NCBI GenBank assembly: GCA_030827135.1
Contig: JAURFE010000001.1
Span: 1,000,368 to 1,064,367 of the forward strand
DNA: 64,000 bases
Direction: 5' to 3'
DNA from: Vicinamibacterales bacterium
GTDB lineage: Bacteria; Acidobacteriota; Vicinamibacteria; Vicinamibacterales; SCN-69-37
The notes under the pieces were generated by a model, which was not told where the DNA came from, searched no databases, and worked only from the letters and a program-made list of their open reading frames with translations. Made by a program: the position numbers and the translations under genes. Positions 24,336 to 33,707 of the stretch are shown here, one piece after another. The first letter of the stretch is position 1. Each line of letters starts with the position of its first letter.

Positions 24336-24371
24336 GTAGGGCGCGCTGAACTTGAGCGCGCCGTACACGCT
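24336..24371. repeat. REP-like palindromic repeat, copy C
   Basis: GTAGGGCGCGCTGAACTTGA followed by GCGCGCCGTAC forms one near-perfect unit, with a half unit (TGGCGCGCTGAAC) before it. The edge of the element carries the TAG stop of the permease gene ending at 24370. Confidence 0.75.
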
Positions 24372-25641
24372 ACTCGTACCGCAACGAATCGACGGGGTCC
24401 AGCCGGGACGCCCGCCGCGCCGGGAGGTACCCCGCGATCACGCCGACGCCCACCGCGCTCACGACGCCTGAGACGACGGCCCACAGCGGCGGCAGTGCGG
24501 GAAACGCGGGTGCCACCGCGGCAACGATGCCGCCGAGCGCGAGGGCGACACTCACGCCGATCACCCCCCCGGTACCGGCCAGGACGGCGGATTCGAGCAG
24601 AAACTGCAGCCGCACGTCCTGACGACGTGCGCCAATGGCCAGGCGCAGCCCAATTTCGCGCGTGCGCTCCGTCACGCTGATCACCATGACGTTGGCGATA
24701 CCGATGCCGCCAATCACCAGCGAGACTGCGGCGAGCGCCAGGGTCGCGAGAAAGATCTGCGCCCCGATACGATCGAACTGCGCAATGATCTGGTCGGCCG
24801 TCGACAGGTTGAAGTCACTCTCGGCCCCGGGCGGCACCTGCCGGGTCAGCCGCAGGATCGTCTCGGTCTCGGCCCGCGCGGTTTCGCGGAGGCCGACCTT
24901 GGCGCGCGCATAAATCACCGTCTGTTCGGCTTCCGGAAACCGCTGGCGCGCCGTCGAGAGCGGGATGGACACCACGCTGTCGTTCCGGTTCTCGCCGAAG
25001 AACGTCCCCTGGCGTGGTGCGAGGACGCCGACCACGTAGTAGCGGTCACCGCCGAGCAGAAACGCCTGGCCGATGGGCGACACCTGGCCGAACAACGCCT
25101 TCGCGATATTGGCGCCGAGCACCGCGACCGGGGCCGCGACGCGATCTTCGGTCTCGGTGAAGGGGCGTCCTGCCGCAAACGGCGTATCGGTGACGTCGAA
25201 AAAATTCGGCGTCGCCCCTTCAAGCAGCACCGTGTCGGATTCGTTGCCGCCGGCACGCGCGGTGATGACACGGGTGGTGGTGGCCGCCGGAATGAGCAGC
25301 TGCACGCCCACGTCGCGCACGGAGGGAGCCAGCCGCTCGATCGCCCGTGCATCCGCCAGCGTCAGAACCCGGCGGCTGGCATCGGCGTCCGATGCGGGCG
25401 TGTAGGGATCCCCGTTGCGATGGAACGCAAAGATGTTGTCCGATCCGAGTTCCCGGAACAGTTGCGCGACGGAATTTCGCAACCCGACCAGCGTCGACGC
25501 CACGAGCACGACCGTCACAATGCCGATGACGAGTCCAATGATCGCGAGCACCGACCTGGCGGTGTGCACGCGAATCGACTCGAGCGCGAGCACGCCGGCT
25601 TCGCGCAGCGTCGACAACCATCGATCTCCGACAGGAGCCAT
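24370..25641 (-). CDS. MacB/FtsX-type ABC transporter permease
   Basis: 423 residues. First membrane helix near residue 30-52 (HTARSVLAIIGLVIGIVTVV), a large periplasmic MacB_PCD domain, then three C-terminal helices in the FtsX domain: VSLVIGGIGIANVMVISVTE, RTREIGLRLAIGARRQDV, VLAGTGGVIGVSVALALGGI and AGYLPARRASRLDPVDSLRY. The final motif is the classic MacB/LolC-like end. It lies 3 bp after the second permease and divergently from the adaptor gene. No ATPase is present here. Confidence 0.92.
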   Translation of the reverse strand: MAPVGDRWLSTLREAGVLALESIRVHTARSVLAIIGLVIGIVTVVLVASTLVGLRNSVAQLFRELGSDNIFAFHRNGDPYTPASDADASRRVLTLADARAIERLAPSVRDVGVQLLIPAATTTRVITARAGGNESDTVLLEGATPNFFDVTDTPFAAGRPFTETEDRVAAPVAVLGANIAKALFGQVSPIGQAFLLGGDRYYVVGVLAPRQGTFFGENRNDSVVSIPLSTARQRFPEAEQTVIYARAKVGLRETARAETETILRLTRQVPPGAESDFNLSTADQIIAQFDRIGAQIFLATLALAAVSLVIGGIGIANVMVISVTERTREIGLRLAIGARRQDVRLQFLLESAVLAGTGGVIGVSVALALGGIVAAVAPAFPALPPLWAVVSGVVSAVGVGVIAGYLPARRASRLDPVDSLRYE

Positions 25642-25644
25642 GGC

Positions 25645-26868
25645 CTATTCCGTCCTCAGCGCCTCAACGACCACCAGGCGGGTCGCGCGCCTGGCCGGGT
25701 ACCACCCGGCCACGATCCCGCTGAGCGCCGACGCCAGCAGACTGGTCGCCACGGTCATGGGGGCGACCGCCACGGGCAGGTCGAGCGCCCCGGCCAGCAC
25801 CGCCACCAGGGCCAAGGCGACACCGAGTCCAGCCAGGCCGCCGATGAACGCCGTCAACGCCGACTCCGCCAGCACCTCTCGCAGAATCATTGTCCGCGTG
25901 GCCCCCAGGGCACGGCGCACCCCGATCTCACGCGTGCGTTGCGTCACCGAGACGAGCACGGTATTGGTCACCACAACGATGGCGGCGAGCAGCGCCATCA
26001 ACGAGATGGGCCCGGCGGCCACGCCGATGCGGCGCGACAGATTAGCGACAAACCCCCGCGCGGCATCCGGGGTGAGGACGTCGAAGGCATCCGCCTCTCC
26101 AGGCGCCTGATTGCGCCGCGCACGCAGCGACGCGCGCGCGCGATCCTCGGCGAGCGTCGCACTGACGCCCGGGAGCGCGCGGGCGAAGATCGGCAGCGAC
26201 CGTGGGGCCCCGAACGCCCGCTCCCAGGCCGCCAGGGGGATCCACACAAAGCGATCGAGCGAGGTCCCGCCGGAACTGCCCTGCCGCACCTGGACGCCCA
26301 CCACCTCAAACAGCCGGCCAGCGATGCGCACGCCCTGCCCGAGCGGCTCGGATGTGGGGAACAACGCCTCGGCGACGTCGGCCCCAAGCACCGCGACCGC
26401 CGCGCCGCGGCGGTCATCCTGACTGACCAGGAAGCGGCCGGATGCGATGGCGAGATCCCGCAGGTCGGCCAGCACCGACGTCGTGCCCGACACGGCGGCA
26501 TTGTTGTAGGTGAGAGCCCCGGCGGTCACGTCGGCGACCGTCTGGACGTTGGGCGCATACTGCACCAGCCCATCCGCCACCGACTCGAGAAACCGCCAAT
26601 CCGTGCGGCGAATGGGCTGGTTGCGCAGCAACTGATCCTGCAGTTCCCGTCGCGACACACGTCCGGGCGACGCGATCTGGCCGAGCAGAAACGTCTCCGA
26701 TCCAAATGCCCGCGCGGTCGTCACCTCGGCGGACGCCGCCACACCGTCAAGTGCCGCCACGACAATGACCTGGGTCGCCACGGCCACCGCAATGGCCAGC
26801 GCTCCAAGTGCCGACCGGAGCCGGTTCGCCCGTAACGTCGTGAGGGCCTGTTTGAAGGACTCGATCAT
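25645..26868 (-). CDS. MacB/FtsX-type ABC transporter permease (second copy)
   Basis: 407 residues starting MIESFKQALTTLRANRLRSA LGA, with an N-terminal helix, a periplasmic MacB_PCD-like domain and an FtsX domain (LLAAIVVVTNTVLVSVTQRT, REIGVRRALGATRTMI, AGWYPARRATRLVVVEALRT). It is related in layout to the downstream permease, so the two probably form a heterodimer. Confidence 0.92.
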   Translation of the reverse strand: MIESFKQALTTLRANRLRSALGALAIAVAVATQVIVVAALDGVAASAEVTTARAFGSETFLLGQIASPGRVSRRELQDQLLRNQPIRRTDWRFLESVADGLVQYAPNVQTVADVTAGALTYNNAAVSGTTSVLADLRDLAIASGRFLVSQDDRRGAAVAVLGADVAEALFPTSEPLGQGVRIAGRLFEVVGVQVRQGSSGGTSLDRFVWIPLAAWERAFGAPRSLPIFARALPGVSATLAEDRARASLRARRNQAPGEADAFDVLTPDAARGFVANLSRRIGVAAGPISLMALLAAIVVVTNTVLVSVTQRTREIGVRRALGATRTMILREVLAESALTAFIGGLAGLGVALALVAVLAGALDLPVAVAPMTVATSLLASALSGIVAGWYPARRATRLVVVEALRTE

Positions 26869-26913
26869 GGAGATGTCCGACGATGGACGGTGACAGTTAG
26901 TATAGAAGGTATC

Positions 26914-28152
26914 GTGCGGATTCCCCGAAGTGTGCTTGTGGTGGCGTTGGTGACAGTGGCGGCCAGCGCGTGGTGGTGGATGGGCCGCTCGTCGGACGGC
27001 ATCGAGGTGCAGGTCGTCACGGTCCAGCGCGTCCCCGAGTTGCAGTCCTACGTGACGGCCTCCGGAGAAATCGTCGCGACCAGGTTCGCCGATCTCGGGT
27101 CGTCGGTCATGGGCCGTGTCGTGAGCCTCGGCGTACGCGAGGGCGACCGCGTCACCGCCGGTCAGGTGCTGGCGCGGATCGATCCGGTCCAGGCCGAAAG
27201 TGCCGTGGCGGCGGCGAGTGCGGCGGTGCAGGCGCTTGAGGCCGAGGCGATGGGCGCCGACAACAGCGTGGCGGCCACCCTCGCGGAGATCAATGCCGCG
27301 ACGGCCCGGCAGGTGCAGGCCGACCAGTCGCTGCAGCGGGCCAAAGACCTGTTCGCATCGGGACTGACCTCGAAGGCCGATCTCGATGCGGCCACCGCCG
27401 CGGCAGACACCGCCGCCGCGCAGGTCGCGGCCGCGCGCGCGGCACTCGCCCGCGCGGAACAGTCGCGCGACTCCGCGCGCCGTCGGGTGACACAGGGGCG
27501 CGCCGAAACCGCTCGGGTCCGCGACCAGCTCGCCAAGACATCAATCACCGCGCCCATCAACGGCGTGATCACCCGCCTCTCGGTGGAAGAAGGCGAGATG
27601 GTGGTGATGGGCGTCCAGAATCAGCCCGGCTCGATTCTGATGACGATCTCCGACCTGAGCGCCATCAACGCCGAAGTGAAAGTGGCTGAAGCCGACGTCT
27701 TGCGTCTGGCACTCGACAATCCGGCCACGGTCTCCCTGGATGCCCTGGCCGGCCGCACATTTGCCGGGCGTGTGGTGGACATCGGCGCGAGTGCACTCCC
27801 CCAAACGGGCGCGCAGGCCGCAGCCCGGGAATTCAAGGTGACCGTCCGCCTGGAGGGCGATGTCGCCCAGCTCAGGCCGGGACTGACCTGCGACACGGAA
27901 ATCCTCGTGGCGTCGCGCCAGAACGTCCTCAGCGTGCCGCTGCAGGCGGTCGTGCAGCGCGACGGCAAAAGCGGCGTGTTTGTGGTGCGCGACGGTCGCG
28001 CGACGTTCACGCCGGTCACCACTGGCCTGATCGGAGGCCTGATTATCGAGGTGAATGGCGTGGACGAAGGGACCACGATCGTCGCCGGACCGTTCCAGAC
28101 GTTGCGCGATCTTGCCGACAATTCTTCCGTTCGTGTCATCGAAGGCGCGTGA
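26914..28152 (+). CDS. HlyD/MacA-type periplasmic adaptor subunit
   Basis: 412 residues from a GTG at 26914 preceded by GAAGG; an upstream GTG at 26890 adds eight residues. N-terminal anchor RIPRSVLVVALVTVAASAWW, then a barrel-sandwich/lipoyl segment (YVTASGEIVATRFADLGSSV, GRVVSLGVREGDRVTAGQVL), a long alpha-helical hairpin (VAAASAAVQALEAEAMGADN through LARAEQSRDSARRRVTQGRA), the second lipoyl half (ITAPINGVITRLSVEEGEMV) and the beta-barrel. It links the inner-membrane permeases to an outer-membrane factor. Divergent from the permease genes. Confidence 0.9.
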   Translation: MRIPRSVLVVALVTVAASAWWWMGRSSDGIEVQVVTVQRVPELQSYVTASGEIVATRFADLGSSVMGRVVSLGVREGDRVTAGQVLARIDPVQAESAVAAASAAVQALEAEAMGADNSVAATLAEINAATARQVQADQSLQRAKDLFASGLTSKADLDAATAAADTAAAQVAAARAALARAEQSRDSARRRVTQGRAETARVRDQLAKTSITAPINGVITRLSVEEGEMVVMGVQNQPGSILMTISDLSAINAEVKVAEADVLRLALDNPATVSLDALAGRTFAGRVVDIGASALPQTGAQAAAREFKVTVRLEGDVAQLRPGLTCDTEILVASRQNVLSVPLQAVVQRDGKSGVFVVRDGRATFTPVTTGLIGGLIIEVNGVDEGTTIVAGPFQTLRDLADNSSVRVIEGA

Positions 28153-28167
28153 TAGGCTCACGCCAGC

Positions 28168-29247
28168 GTGCATTCACCTGTTGAATTTGGCGGTCCGCCA
28201 GTCGTAAAAATGGCCCTCGAAAAACGCGTCAAGGCGTATTTCGGCGAACGGCCCACACAAGATCATCCCGTCATGTATTTGAAGGCAGCCCTCTGCATCG
28301 GCGGGGTGGCCCTCGGATACTACTGGCTCGTCTTCAACGTGGAGAGCTGGCCCGAAGGCATCCTGGCCGGACTGTTCCTGGCCTTTTCGATGATTGGCGT
28401 GGGCTTCAACGTGCAGCACGACGCCAACCACGGCGGCTTTTCGCGCCATCGCTGGGTCAATCGCTCGCTGGGATTCACACTCGATCTGCTTGGCGCCAGC
28501 TCGTACTTCTGGGCTGACAAACACAACCACAACCACCACGTCTACACGAACGAATCACTCGAGGACGCCGACATCCAGCTGGGCGGGCTCGCCCGGATGA
28601 GCGCCGACCACGAGTGGAAGCCGGCCCACCGGTACCAACACATTTATCTGTGGGTGCTGTATTGCGGCATCCACCTGCGCTATCTCTACAGCGACCTGCA
28701 GCGCCTGGCGTTCGGTAAAAATGATGGCCTCACGGCGCCCTATCCCAAGGGTGGCCACATGGCGGCGCTCATCGGCGGCAAGATCTTCTTTGTGACCGTC
28801 GCGTTCATCATCCCGATGCAGTACCACTCGGTGGGCACCGTGTTCGGCAGTTACGTCGCCGTCTCCATGGTGATCGGGCTGGTCTTCGGGTTGGTGTTCC
28901 AGTCGGCGCACAGCGTGGACAACGTGGAACACCCGGTGCTGGCCGATGGCACGAAGCGCGCGGAATGGGTCGTGCACCAGATTCGCACCACGTCAAACTT
29001 TGCGACCACGAACCCCGTGCTGACGTTTTTCTTCGGTGGGCTGAACTACCAGCGGGAACATCATCTGTTCCCGAAGATCTCGCACGTGCACTATCCGGCG
29101 CTGTCAAAGATCGTCAAGGACGTGTGCGACGAGCATGGCGTCCGGTATTGTGAGTTCCCCACATTCACCGGCGCCGTGCTCTCACACTACCGCTGGGTGC
29201 GGTCGCTGCGCACACTTCCCGAACCTACTTCTTCTCCTGCAACGTAA
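28168..29247 (+). CDS. Acyl-lipid/acyl-CoA fatty-acid desaturase (front-end type)
   Basis: 359 residues from GTG at 28168; ATG at 28210 (MALEKRVKAYFGERP) is an alternative. Three histidine boxes are complete: HDANH (with FNVQHDANHGGF), HNHNHH (FWADKHNHNHHVYTN) and a QREHHLFP box, the Q variant typical of front-end (delta-5/6-type) desaturases. Hydrophobic helices flank them (LAGLFLAFSMIGVGF, FFVTVAFIIPM, VSMVIGLVFGLVFQ). It introduces a double bond into acyl chains at the membrane. No cytochrome b5 domain is fused; electron donor unknown. Confidence 0.92.
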   Translation: MHSPVEFGGPPVVKMALEKRVKAYFGERPTQDHPVMYLKAALCIGGVALGYYWLVFNVESWPEGILAGLFLAFSMIGVGFNVQHDANHGGFSRHRWVNRSLGFTLDLLGASSYFWADKHNHNHHVYTNESLEDADIQLGGLARMSADHEWKPAHRYQHIYLWVLYCGIHLRYLYSDLQRLAFGKNDGLTAPYPKGGHMAALIGGKIFFVTVAFIIPMQYHSVGTVFGSYVAVSMVIGLVFGLVFQSAHSVDNVEHPVLADGTKRAEWVVHQIRTTSNFATTNPVLTFFFGGLNYQREHHLFPKISHVHYPALSKIVKDVCDEHGVRYCEFPTFTGAVLSHYRWVRSLRTLPEPTSSPAT

Positions 29248-29650
29248 ACGTAAACGTTGAGTTGAACGGTTCTGGCGTGCACGCGCCAGCAATCACGGCC
29301 GTCCCCTGAATCGTCTTGCGGCCGGTGGCCACCTTCGCGGTGCCCGCCAGCATGCCGCTGCACATCTGGTCGGGAATTTCGTACCCGAACTCGAACGTCC
29401 ATGTGTCGTTGGCCACCGTGCCGGCGATGGTGGCATTCACGCCGACCGGATCAACCAATACCATCTTGCCGGTCACCCCGCCCTTGGCATCCACCACAAA
29501 GGTCGCGGTCCCTGTATACGTCGCTTCCTGCCCGGGTGGCCCCGCGATCCAGGACACGTTGTACGTCGGCACCTGCGCGGAAGCGGGCACGATCACGGTC
29601 AACGCCAACAGCGCCACCGCCGCAATTCCGGTCATCAATCTCACTCTCAT
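29225..29650 (-). CDS. Hypothetical secreted protein
   Basis: 141 residues from the ATG at 29650, with GGAGG about 8 nt upstream. Signal peptide MRVRLMTGIAAVALLALTVI to ASAQ. The mature part is beta-rich: YTGTATFVVDAKGGVTGKMV, IAGTVANDTWTFEFGYEI, MLAGTAKVATGRKTIQGTAV. A similar 'tested additive' fold of repeated G-T-hydrophobic strands also occurs in the 35864 protein. Its 3' end overlaps the end of the desaturase gene by 23 bp. Confidence 0.7.
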   Translation of the reverse strand: MRVRLMTGIAAVALLALTVIVPASAQVPTYNVSWIAGPPGQEATYTGTATFVVDAKGGVTGKMVLVDPVGVNATIAGTVANDTWTFEFGYEIPDQMCSGMLAGTAKVATGRKTIQGTAVIAGACTPEPFNSTFTFTLQEKK

Positions 29651-29920
29651 CGGGAACACCTCCGGGGGACTTGGACGACAAAACACCTCCAAAGGGTTCG
29701 GTGCCTCACCCGGGATGACGCGGTGAAGGCGCGGACGCTTCAGCTTCGACAGGCCCGCCCATGCGCTCCAGTGGCCTGGCGCGACGGCTGCGCGGTCTCA
29801 CGAGGGGACTTGAAGGTGCCGCCATTGCGCCCCACCACGGGCCACGTGTACTCGGTAACGATGACTGCCATGCCCCGGTGGGGAGCAAGATCGCAGCCAG
29901 GCCATGAAAAAGACGTCTTT
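29651..29920. other. Intergenic stretch without a supported gene
   Basis: 270 bp between the small secreted protein and the BNR protein. Short open frames exist on both strands but have no start signal, no motif and no consistent codon bias. GAAAAAGACGTCTTTTC at 29907-29923 is a short palindrome next to the 3' end of the BNR gene and may mark its transcript end. Confidence 0.5.
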
Positions 29921-32806
29921 TCACTGCACGCGCAGCGCGTCGGGGTCGGGCCGCACAACGATTACGGCATTGACCACCTGATCGCCGATCGTGAGCTTCA
30001 CGCGATACGTCCCGGGGCCCGCGGCGGCACCGCCGCCTCCGCCGCGACCGCCACCACCGCGGCCCGCCTGCGGCGCCATCGGAGGCGGCGCGTCGGGATC
30101 TGCCGCAGCTGCGGCCGCGCCTGCGCCACGGCCACCACCGGCTGCCGCCGGGTCACCGCCGCGACCTCCACGGCCACCGCCCCCTCGTCCGCCGCCACCG
30201 CCGCCGGTCCCAGCAAACGACATCGGCCAGAAGTAGCGGTTGATGCCCTGCTTCACCGGGATGTCAGCCGTAAACGTCTGCGCGCCGTCGGTGCTGGTGA
30301 TCTCGATCTTCGCGGGGCCCTCAGGCACGCGGCCGACGTAAAAGCTGACCGTCGCCGAATTCCTGATCTCAGTCGGCGAATTGAGCGGCGCACTCTGCGA
30401 CATCGTCAGCGGATTCCGGCCCTGGAACACCAGGTGGCCGCGTGTTGCCCCCCGACTCACGGCCTTCCAGACCGTCGCCACGCGGTTGCTGAAGGCATGG
30501 GCGTTGGAGGCGAGGACCGACGGCGTCAGCTGCTGCAGCGGCGTGATGTCGTCGAGAATCCAGAGGCTGCGGCCGTGTGTGCCCGCGATCAGGTCGTTGT
30601 CGCGGGGGTGAATCACGAGGTCGTGCACGGCGACCGTCGGCATGCCGGTCATCATCTTGTGCCAGGCGCCTCCCCCATCGATCGACGCATACACGCCGAA
30701 CTCGGTGCCGACAAACAGCAGGTTGGGGTTCTTCAGGTCTTCCTTCACCACATACACAGGATCCCGCTGTGGCAGGTTCGACGTGATGTTTGTCCAGGTC
30801 GCGCCAAAGTCCGTCGTCTTGAACACGTACGGCTTGAAGTTGCCGGTGCGATGCGCGTCGAACGAGAGGTACGCCGTGCCCGCATCAAAGTGTGACGGCT
30901 CAACGCGGCTCACCCATGTGCGCGCGGGCACCTGAGACGTCGGAATATTGCCGCGCACGTTGGTCCATGTCGTGCCGCCATCACGCGTCACCTGCACGTT
31001 GCCGTCGTCGGTGCCCGCCCAAATCATCCCCGGGCGAACCGACGACTCGACCACGGTGATGAGCGTCGCGTGTGTCTCTGCGCCGCCACGCTCCCCCATG
31101 AATCCAGGAGGCGCAGGTGTTGTGTAGTCGGGGTCCTTCGTCGACAGGTCAGGACTGATGATCGACCAACTCTCGCCACGATCGGTGCTGCGGAAGAGAT
31201 AGTTGCTGCCGAGGTACACGATCTTCGAGTCATGCGGCGAGAGAATCAGCGGCGAACTCCAGTTGTACCGGAAGCTCGGTGCCGCGCCTTCACGTTTTGT
31301 GACTTCGTCGAAGTTCAGAATGGTGGGCTGGCGGGGCGTCACACTCGTGCCGGTCTGCCGGAACTCCGCATCGAGGCGACGCACACTGCCGTTCTGCGTC
31401 TCGGTAAACACCGTCGTCCAATCCTCGGGATCGACCGTGGTGTGGAAGCCGTCACCCGAGTGGAACTTCCACCAGTGGTCGGTGAGGATGCCGTTGTAGT
31501 CGCGGCTGTTGCTCGGGCCGCCCCAGTTGCCGCTGTCCTGCAGCCCGCCATAGATGTAATACGGGTCGCGGTTGTCCACCGTGATCGCGTAGTACTGCCC
31601 GATGTCCATGTTGTCGAACATGATGAAGTTGAAGCCGCGGTCGTAGGTCACCGACGCGCCCTTGTCGTTCCCGATGTAGAAACGGTCGCTGTTGGCCGGG
31701 TCGATCCACATCGCGTGGAAATCGCCTTCGATGCCCGGCAACTGGCGCGCAAACGTCCGGCCGCCATCCTCTGAGACACGCGCAGGCACTTCCATCACGT
31801 ACAGCCGATTCGGGTCGTTCGGATCGAGCTGGATGTGGCTGTAATAAAACGGCCGACTGTTCGTGGTGTTGACGTACGTCCACGTGGCCCCGGCATCTTC
31901 CGACCGGTAGATGCCCGCGCCGGGCACCTTCAGATCGGTGCTGCGTGTGGCTTCGACGATGGCCGAGATGATGCGGGGATTTTTGCGATGCACCGTCAGG
32001 CCGACCTTGCCGATGTTGCCGGTGGGCAGGCCGTTCGTGAGCTTCGTCCAGCTGTCGCCGCCATTGGTGGACTTGTAGATGCCGCCGTTCGGTCCGCCGC
32101 TCTCGAAGATGTAGGGACGACGGAGACGTTCCCAGAGACCCGCGTAGAGCACGTTCGGGTTGCTGGGGTCCATCATGACGTCGCTGGCGCCGGTGCGATC
32201 GTCTGTCGGCAATCCGTTTGTCAGCTTCCGCCACGACTTGCCGCCATCAGTGGTCTTATAGATGCCGCGTTCCGGGTTGTGATCCCAGAGATGCCCCTGT
32301 GCCGCGACGTACACGATGTCGGGATTGGTCGGATGCGTGATGACCTTGCCGATGTGGTGCGTCTCGGGCAGGCCCATGTTGGTGAACGTCTTGCCACCAT
32401 CGATGGACTTGTAGACGCCGTCGCCCCACGACACGCTGTTGCGCACACAATCTTCGCCCGTGCCCACCCACACGATGTTCGGGTTCGGCTGGAAGATTGC
32501 CACGTCGCCGATCGACGCGACCGGGTAGTCGTTGAAGATCGGCGTGAACGTCGTGCCCGCGTTGGTGGACTTCCACACACCACCCGACGCTGCCGCCACA
32601 TACACGATGGCGGGATTGGCTTCGACCGCCTCAATGTCTGAAATGCGGCCGGACATGTTCGCCGGCCCAATGTTGCGCCACTGCAATTGGCCGAACAGCG
32701 ACTCGGCCGTTGGCGCCGGCGGCGCCTGGGCGAAGGGACTGGAGACCAACACGGTGCCGATTAGCACCACCACACCAACAGCGAGGAATGTCTTCATTCG
32801 GGACAT
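29921..32806 (-). CDS. Large secreted BNR/VPS10-type beta-propeller protein
   Basis: 961 residues with a signal peptide (KTFLAVGVVVLIGTVLVSSP). At least ten Asp-box-like turns (STNAGTTF, SIDGGKTF, TTDGGKSW, STNGGDSW, SEDAGATW, SEDGGRTF, STDRGESW, TRDGGTTW, TTDFGATW, SIDGGGAW) indicate sortilin/VPS10-type or sialidase-type seven- to ten-bladed propellers, common in acidobacterial exoproteins labelled 'glycosyl hydrolase'. No catalytic glycosidase site is evident. The C-terminal 150 residues contain a long Gly/Arg/Ala/Pro linker (GRGGGGRGGRGGDPAAAGGG) and a final beta domain. Likely a surface binding or turnover protein. Start could be the ATG at 32797. Confidence 0.85.
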   Translation of the reverse strand: MSRMKTFLAVGVVVLIGTVLVSSPFAQAPPAPTAESLFGQLQWRNIGPANMSGRISDIEAVEANPAIVYVAAASGGVWKSTNAGTTFTPIFNDYPVASIGDVAIFQPNPNIVWVGTGEDCVRNSVSWGDGVYKSIDGGKTFTNMGLPETHHIGKVITHPTNPDIVYVAAQGHLWDHNPERGIYKTTDGGKSWRKLTNGLPTDDRTGASDVMMDPSNPNVLYAGLWERLRRPYIFESGGPNGGIYKSTNGGDSWTKLTNGLPTGNIGKVGLTVHRKNPRIISAIVEATRSTDLKVPGAGIYRSEDAGATWTYVNTTNSRPFYYSHIQLDPNDPNRLYVMEVPARVSEDGGRTFARQLPGIEGDFHAMWIDPANSDRFYIGNDKGASVTYDRGFNFIMFDNMDIGQYYAITVDNRDPYYIYGGLQDSGNWGGPSNSRDYNGILTDHWWKFHSGDGFHTTVDPEDWTTVFTETQNGSVRRLDAEFRQTGTSVTPRQPTILNFDEVTKREGAAPSFRYNWSSPLILSPHDSKIVYLGSNYLFRSTDRGESWSIISPDLSTKDPDYTTPAPPGFMGERGGAETHATLITVVESSVRPGMIWAGTDDGNVQVTRDGGTTWTNVRGNIPTSQVPARTWVSRVEPSHFDAGTAYLSFDAHRTGNFKPYVFKTTDFGATWTNITSNLPQRDPVYVVKEDLKNPNLLFVGTEFGVYASIDGGGAWHKMMTGMPTVAVHDLVIHPRDNDLIAGTHGRSLWILDDITPLQQLTPSVLASNAHAFSNRVATVWKAVSRGATRGHLVFQGRNPLTMSQSAPLNSPTEIRNSATVSFYVGRVPEGPAKIEITSTDGAQTFTADIPVKQGINRYFWPMSFAGTGGGGGGRGGGGRGGRGGDPAAAGGGRGAGAAAAAADPDAPPPMAPQAGRGGGGRGGGGGAAAGPGTYRVKLTIGDQVVNAVIVVRPDPDALRVQ

Positions 32807-32892
32807 GCGGGGACGATAACACGAGGTTCTGAGGTTCCGAAGAAGGACGTCACCATGTTCAGCGTCACTTCGACCCTGGCCTCCATGGCACC

Positions 32893-33594
32893 TTAGCGCC
32901 GATACCGCCGATCCCAGCCGCCGCCGAAGTCCACGTACTCGTTGAGCGCAGCCATGATGTCGTCGGGACCGAAGTCGTAGGGCACGCGCCGATCGAACCG
33001 GATGTTGAAGCGAGAGCCGCCGGTTTGCCGACGGGCAAACACGCGCGCTTCCTTGTACTGTGACAGTCGCTCCCGCTCGACCAGGATCCGGTGGTTCTCG
33101 CGATCACGCCACCGGCGCAGGTCGTCGAGTTCTCGCTCCAGTTGCCGGCGACGATTGCGGTCCGGCTCATCGCGAATGCGTCGCTCAAGAGACCGCTCAC
33201 GATCGGTCTTCTCGATGAGCGGAATGTACACCGTCGTATCGGTGTCGTCGAAAAACGTGCCGTAGCCGCCACCGTCGAGCTGGAACTCGATCAGGTCGTC
33301 CTTCACCTTCACGAGCGTGACGATCGCAGAGTCACCGGCGCGCAGCGCCACGCCATGCCTGCGCAGGTCGTCGCGATACCGGCCGACGTCGAGGTCCCGA
33401 CGCGACTGCGGATACACGTTCACGCCGTCCTTCGTCCCCGGCATGTCGATACGCACCGTGACACGGCGCCCTTCGAAGAAATCCTTGAGCATCGCCTCGC
33501 GCGACGACCGTTCAGGCGCGGCCGTCGGAGCGGCGACGAGGATGGTTGAGACAAGTGCGAATGCGAACAGTGGAACCACGAATCTACGAGCCAT
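32893..33594 (-). CDS. Hypothetical secreted protein with charged coiled coil
   Basis: 233 residues from an ATG preceded by GGAGG. Signal peptide RRFVVPLFAFALVSTILVAA. The middle has a strand-rich part (FFEGRRVTVRIDMPGTKDGV; FQLDGGGYGTFFDDTDTTVY), then a very charged helical run (RERSLERRIRDEPDRNRRRQ, LERELDDLRRWRDRENH) and a short beta tail. No domain recognised. Between the BNR protein and S9 peptidase on the same strand. Confidence 0.65.
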   Translation of the reverse strand: MARRFVVPLFAFALVSTILVAAPTAAPERSSREAMLKDFFEGRRVTVRIDMPGTKDGVNVYPQSRRDLDVGRYRDDLRRHGVALRAGDSAIVTLVKVKDDLIEFQLDGGGYGTFFDDTDTTVYIPLIEKTDRERSLERRIRDEPDRNRRRQLERELDDLRRWRDRENHRILVERERLSQYKEARVFARRQTGGSRFNIRFDRRVPYDFGPDDIMAALNEYVDFGGGWDRRYRR

Positions 33595-33707
33595 ACCGGC
33601 CTCCGCCCGCCCTCAGTGCAAGCGAAATGCCAAGTGACTCACAGAGGGGAAACCGGCTCACCAGTCAGGACGGTGTCACCAAATCAGTACAGAGGCCCCC
33701 TGGACCG

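Noticed and set aside
25420-26835. 471-residue plus-strand frame opposite the second permease
   Set aside because: Highly charged Arg/Gly/His/Asp composition without hydrophobic core; antisense shadow.
29706-29924. 72-residue minus-strand frames between the small secreted protein and BNR gene
   Set aside because: No Shine-Dalgarno, no motif, Pro/Arg/Ser-rich tail; not supportable as a gene.
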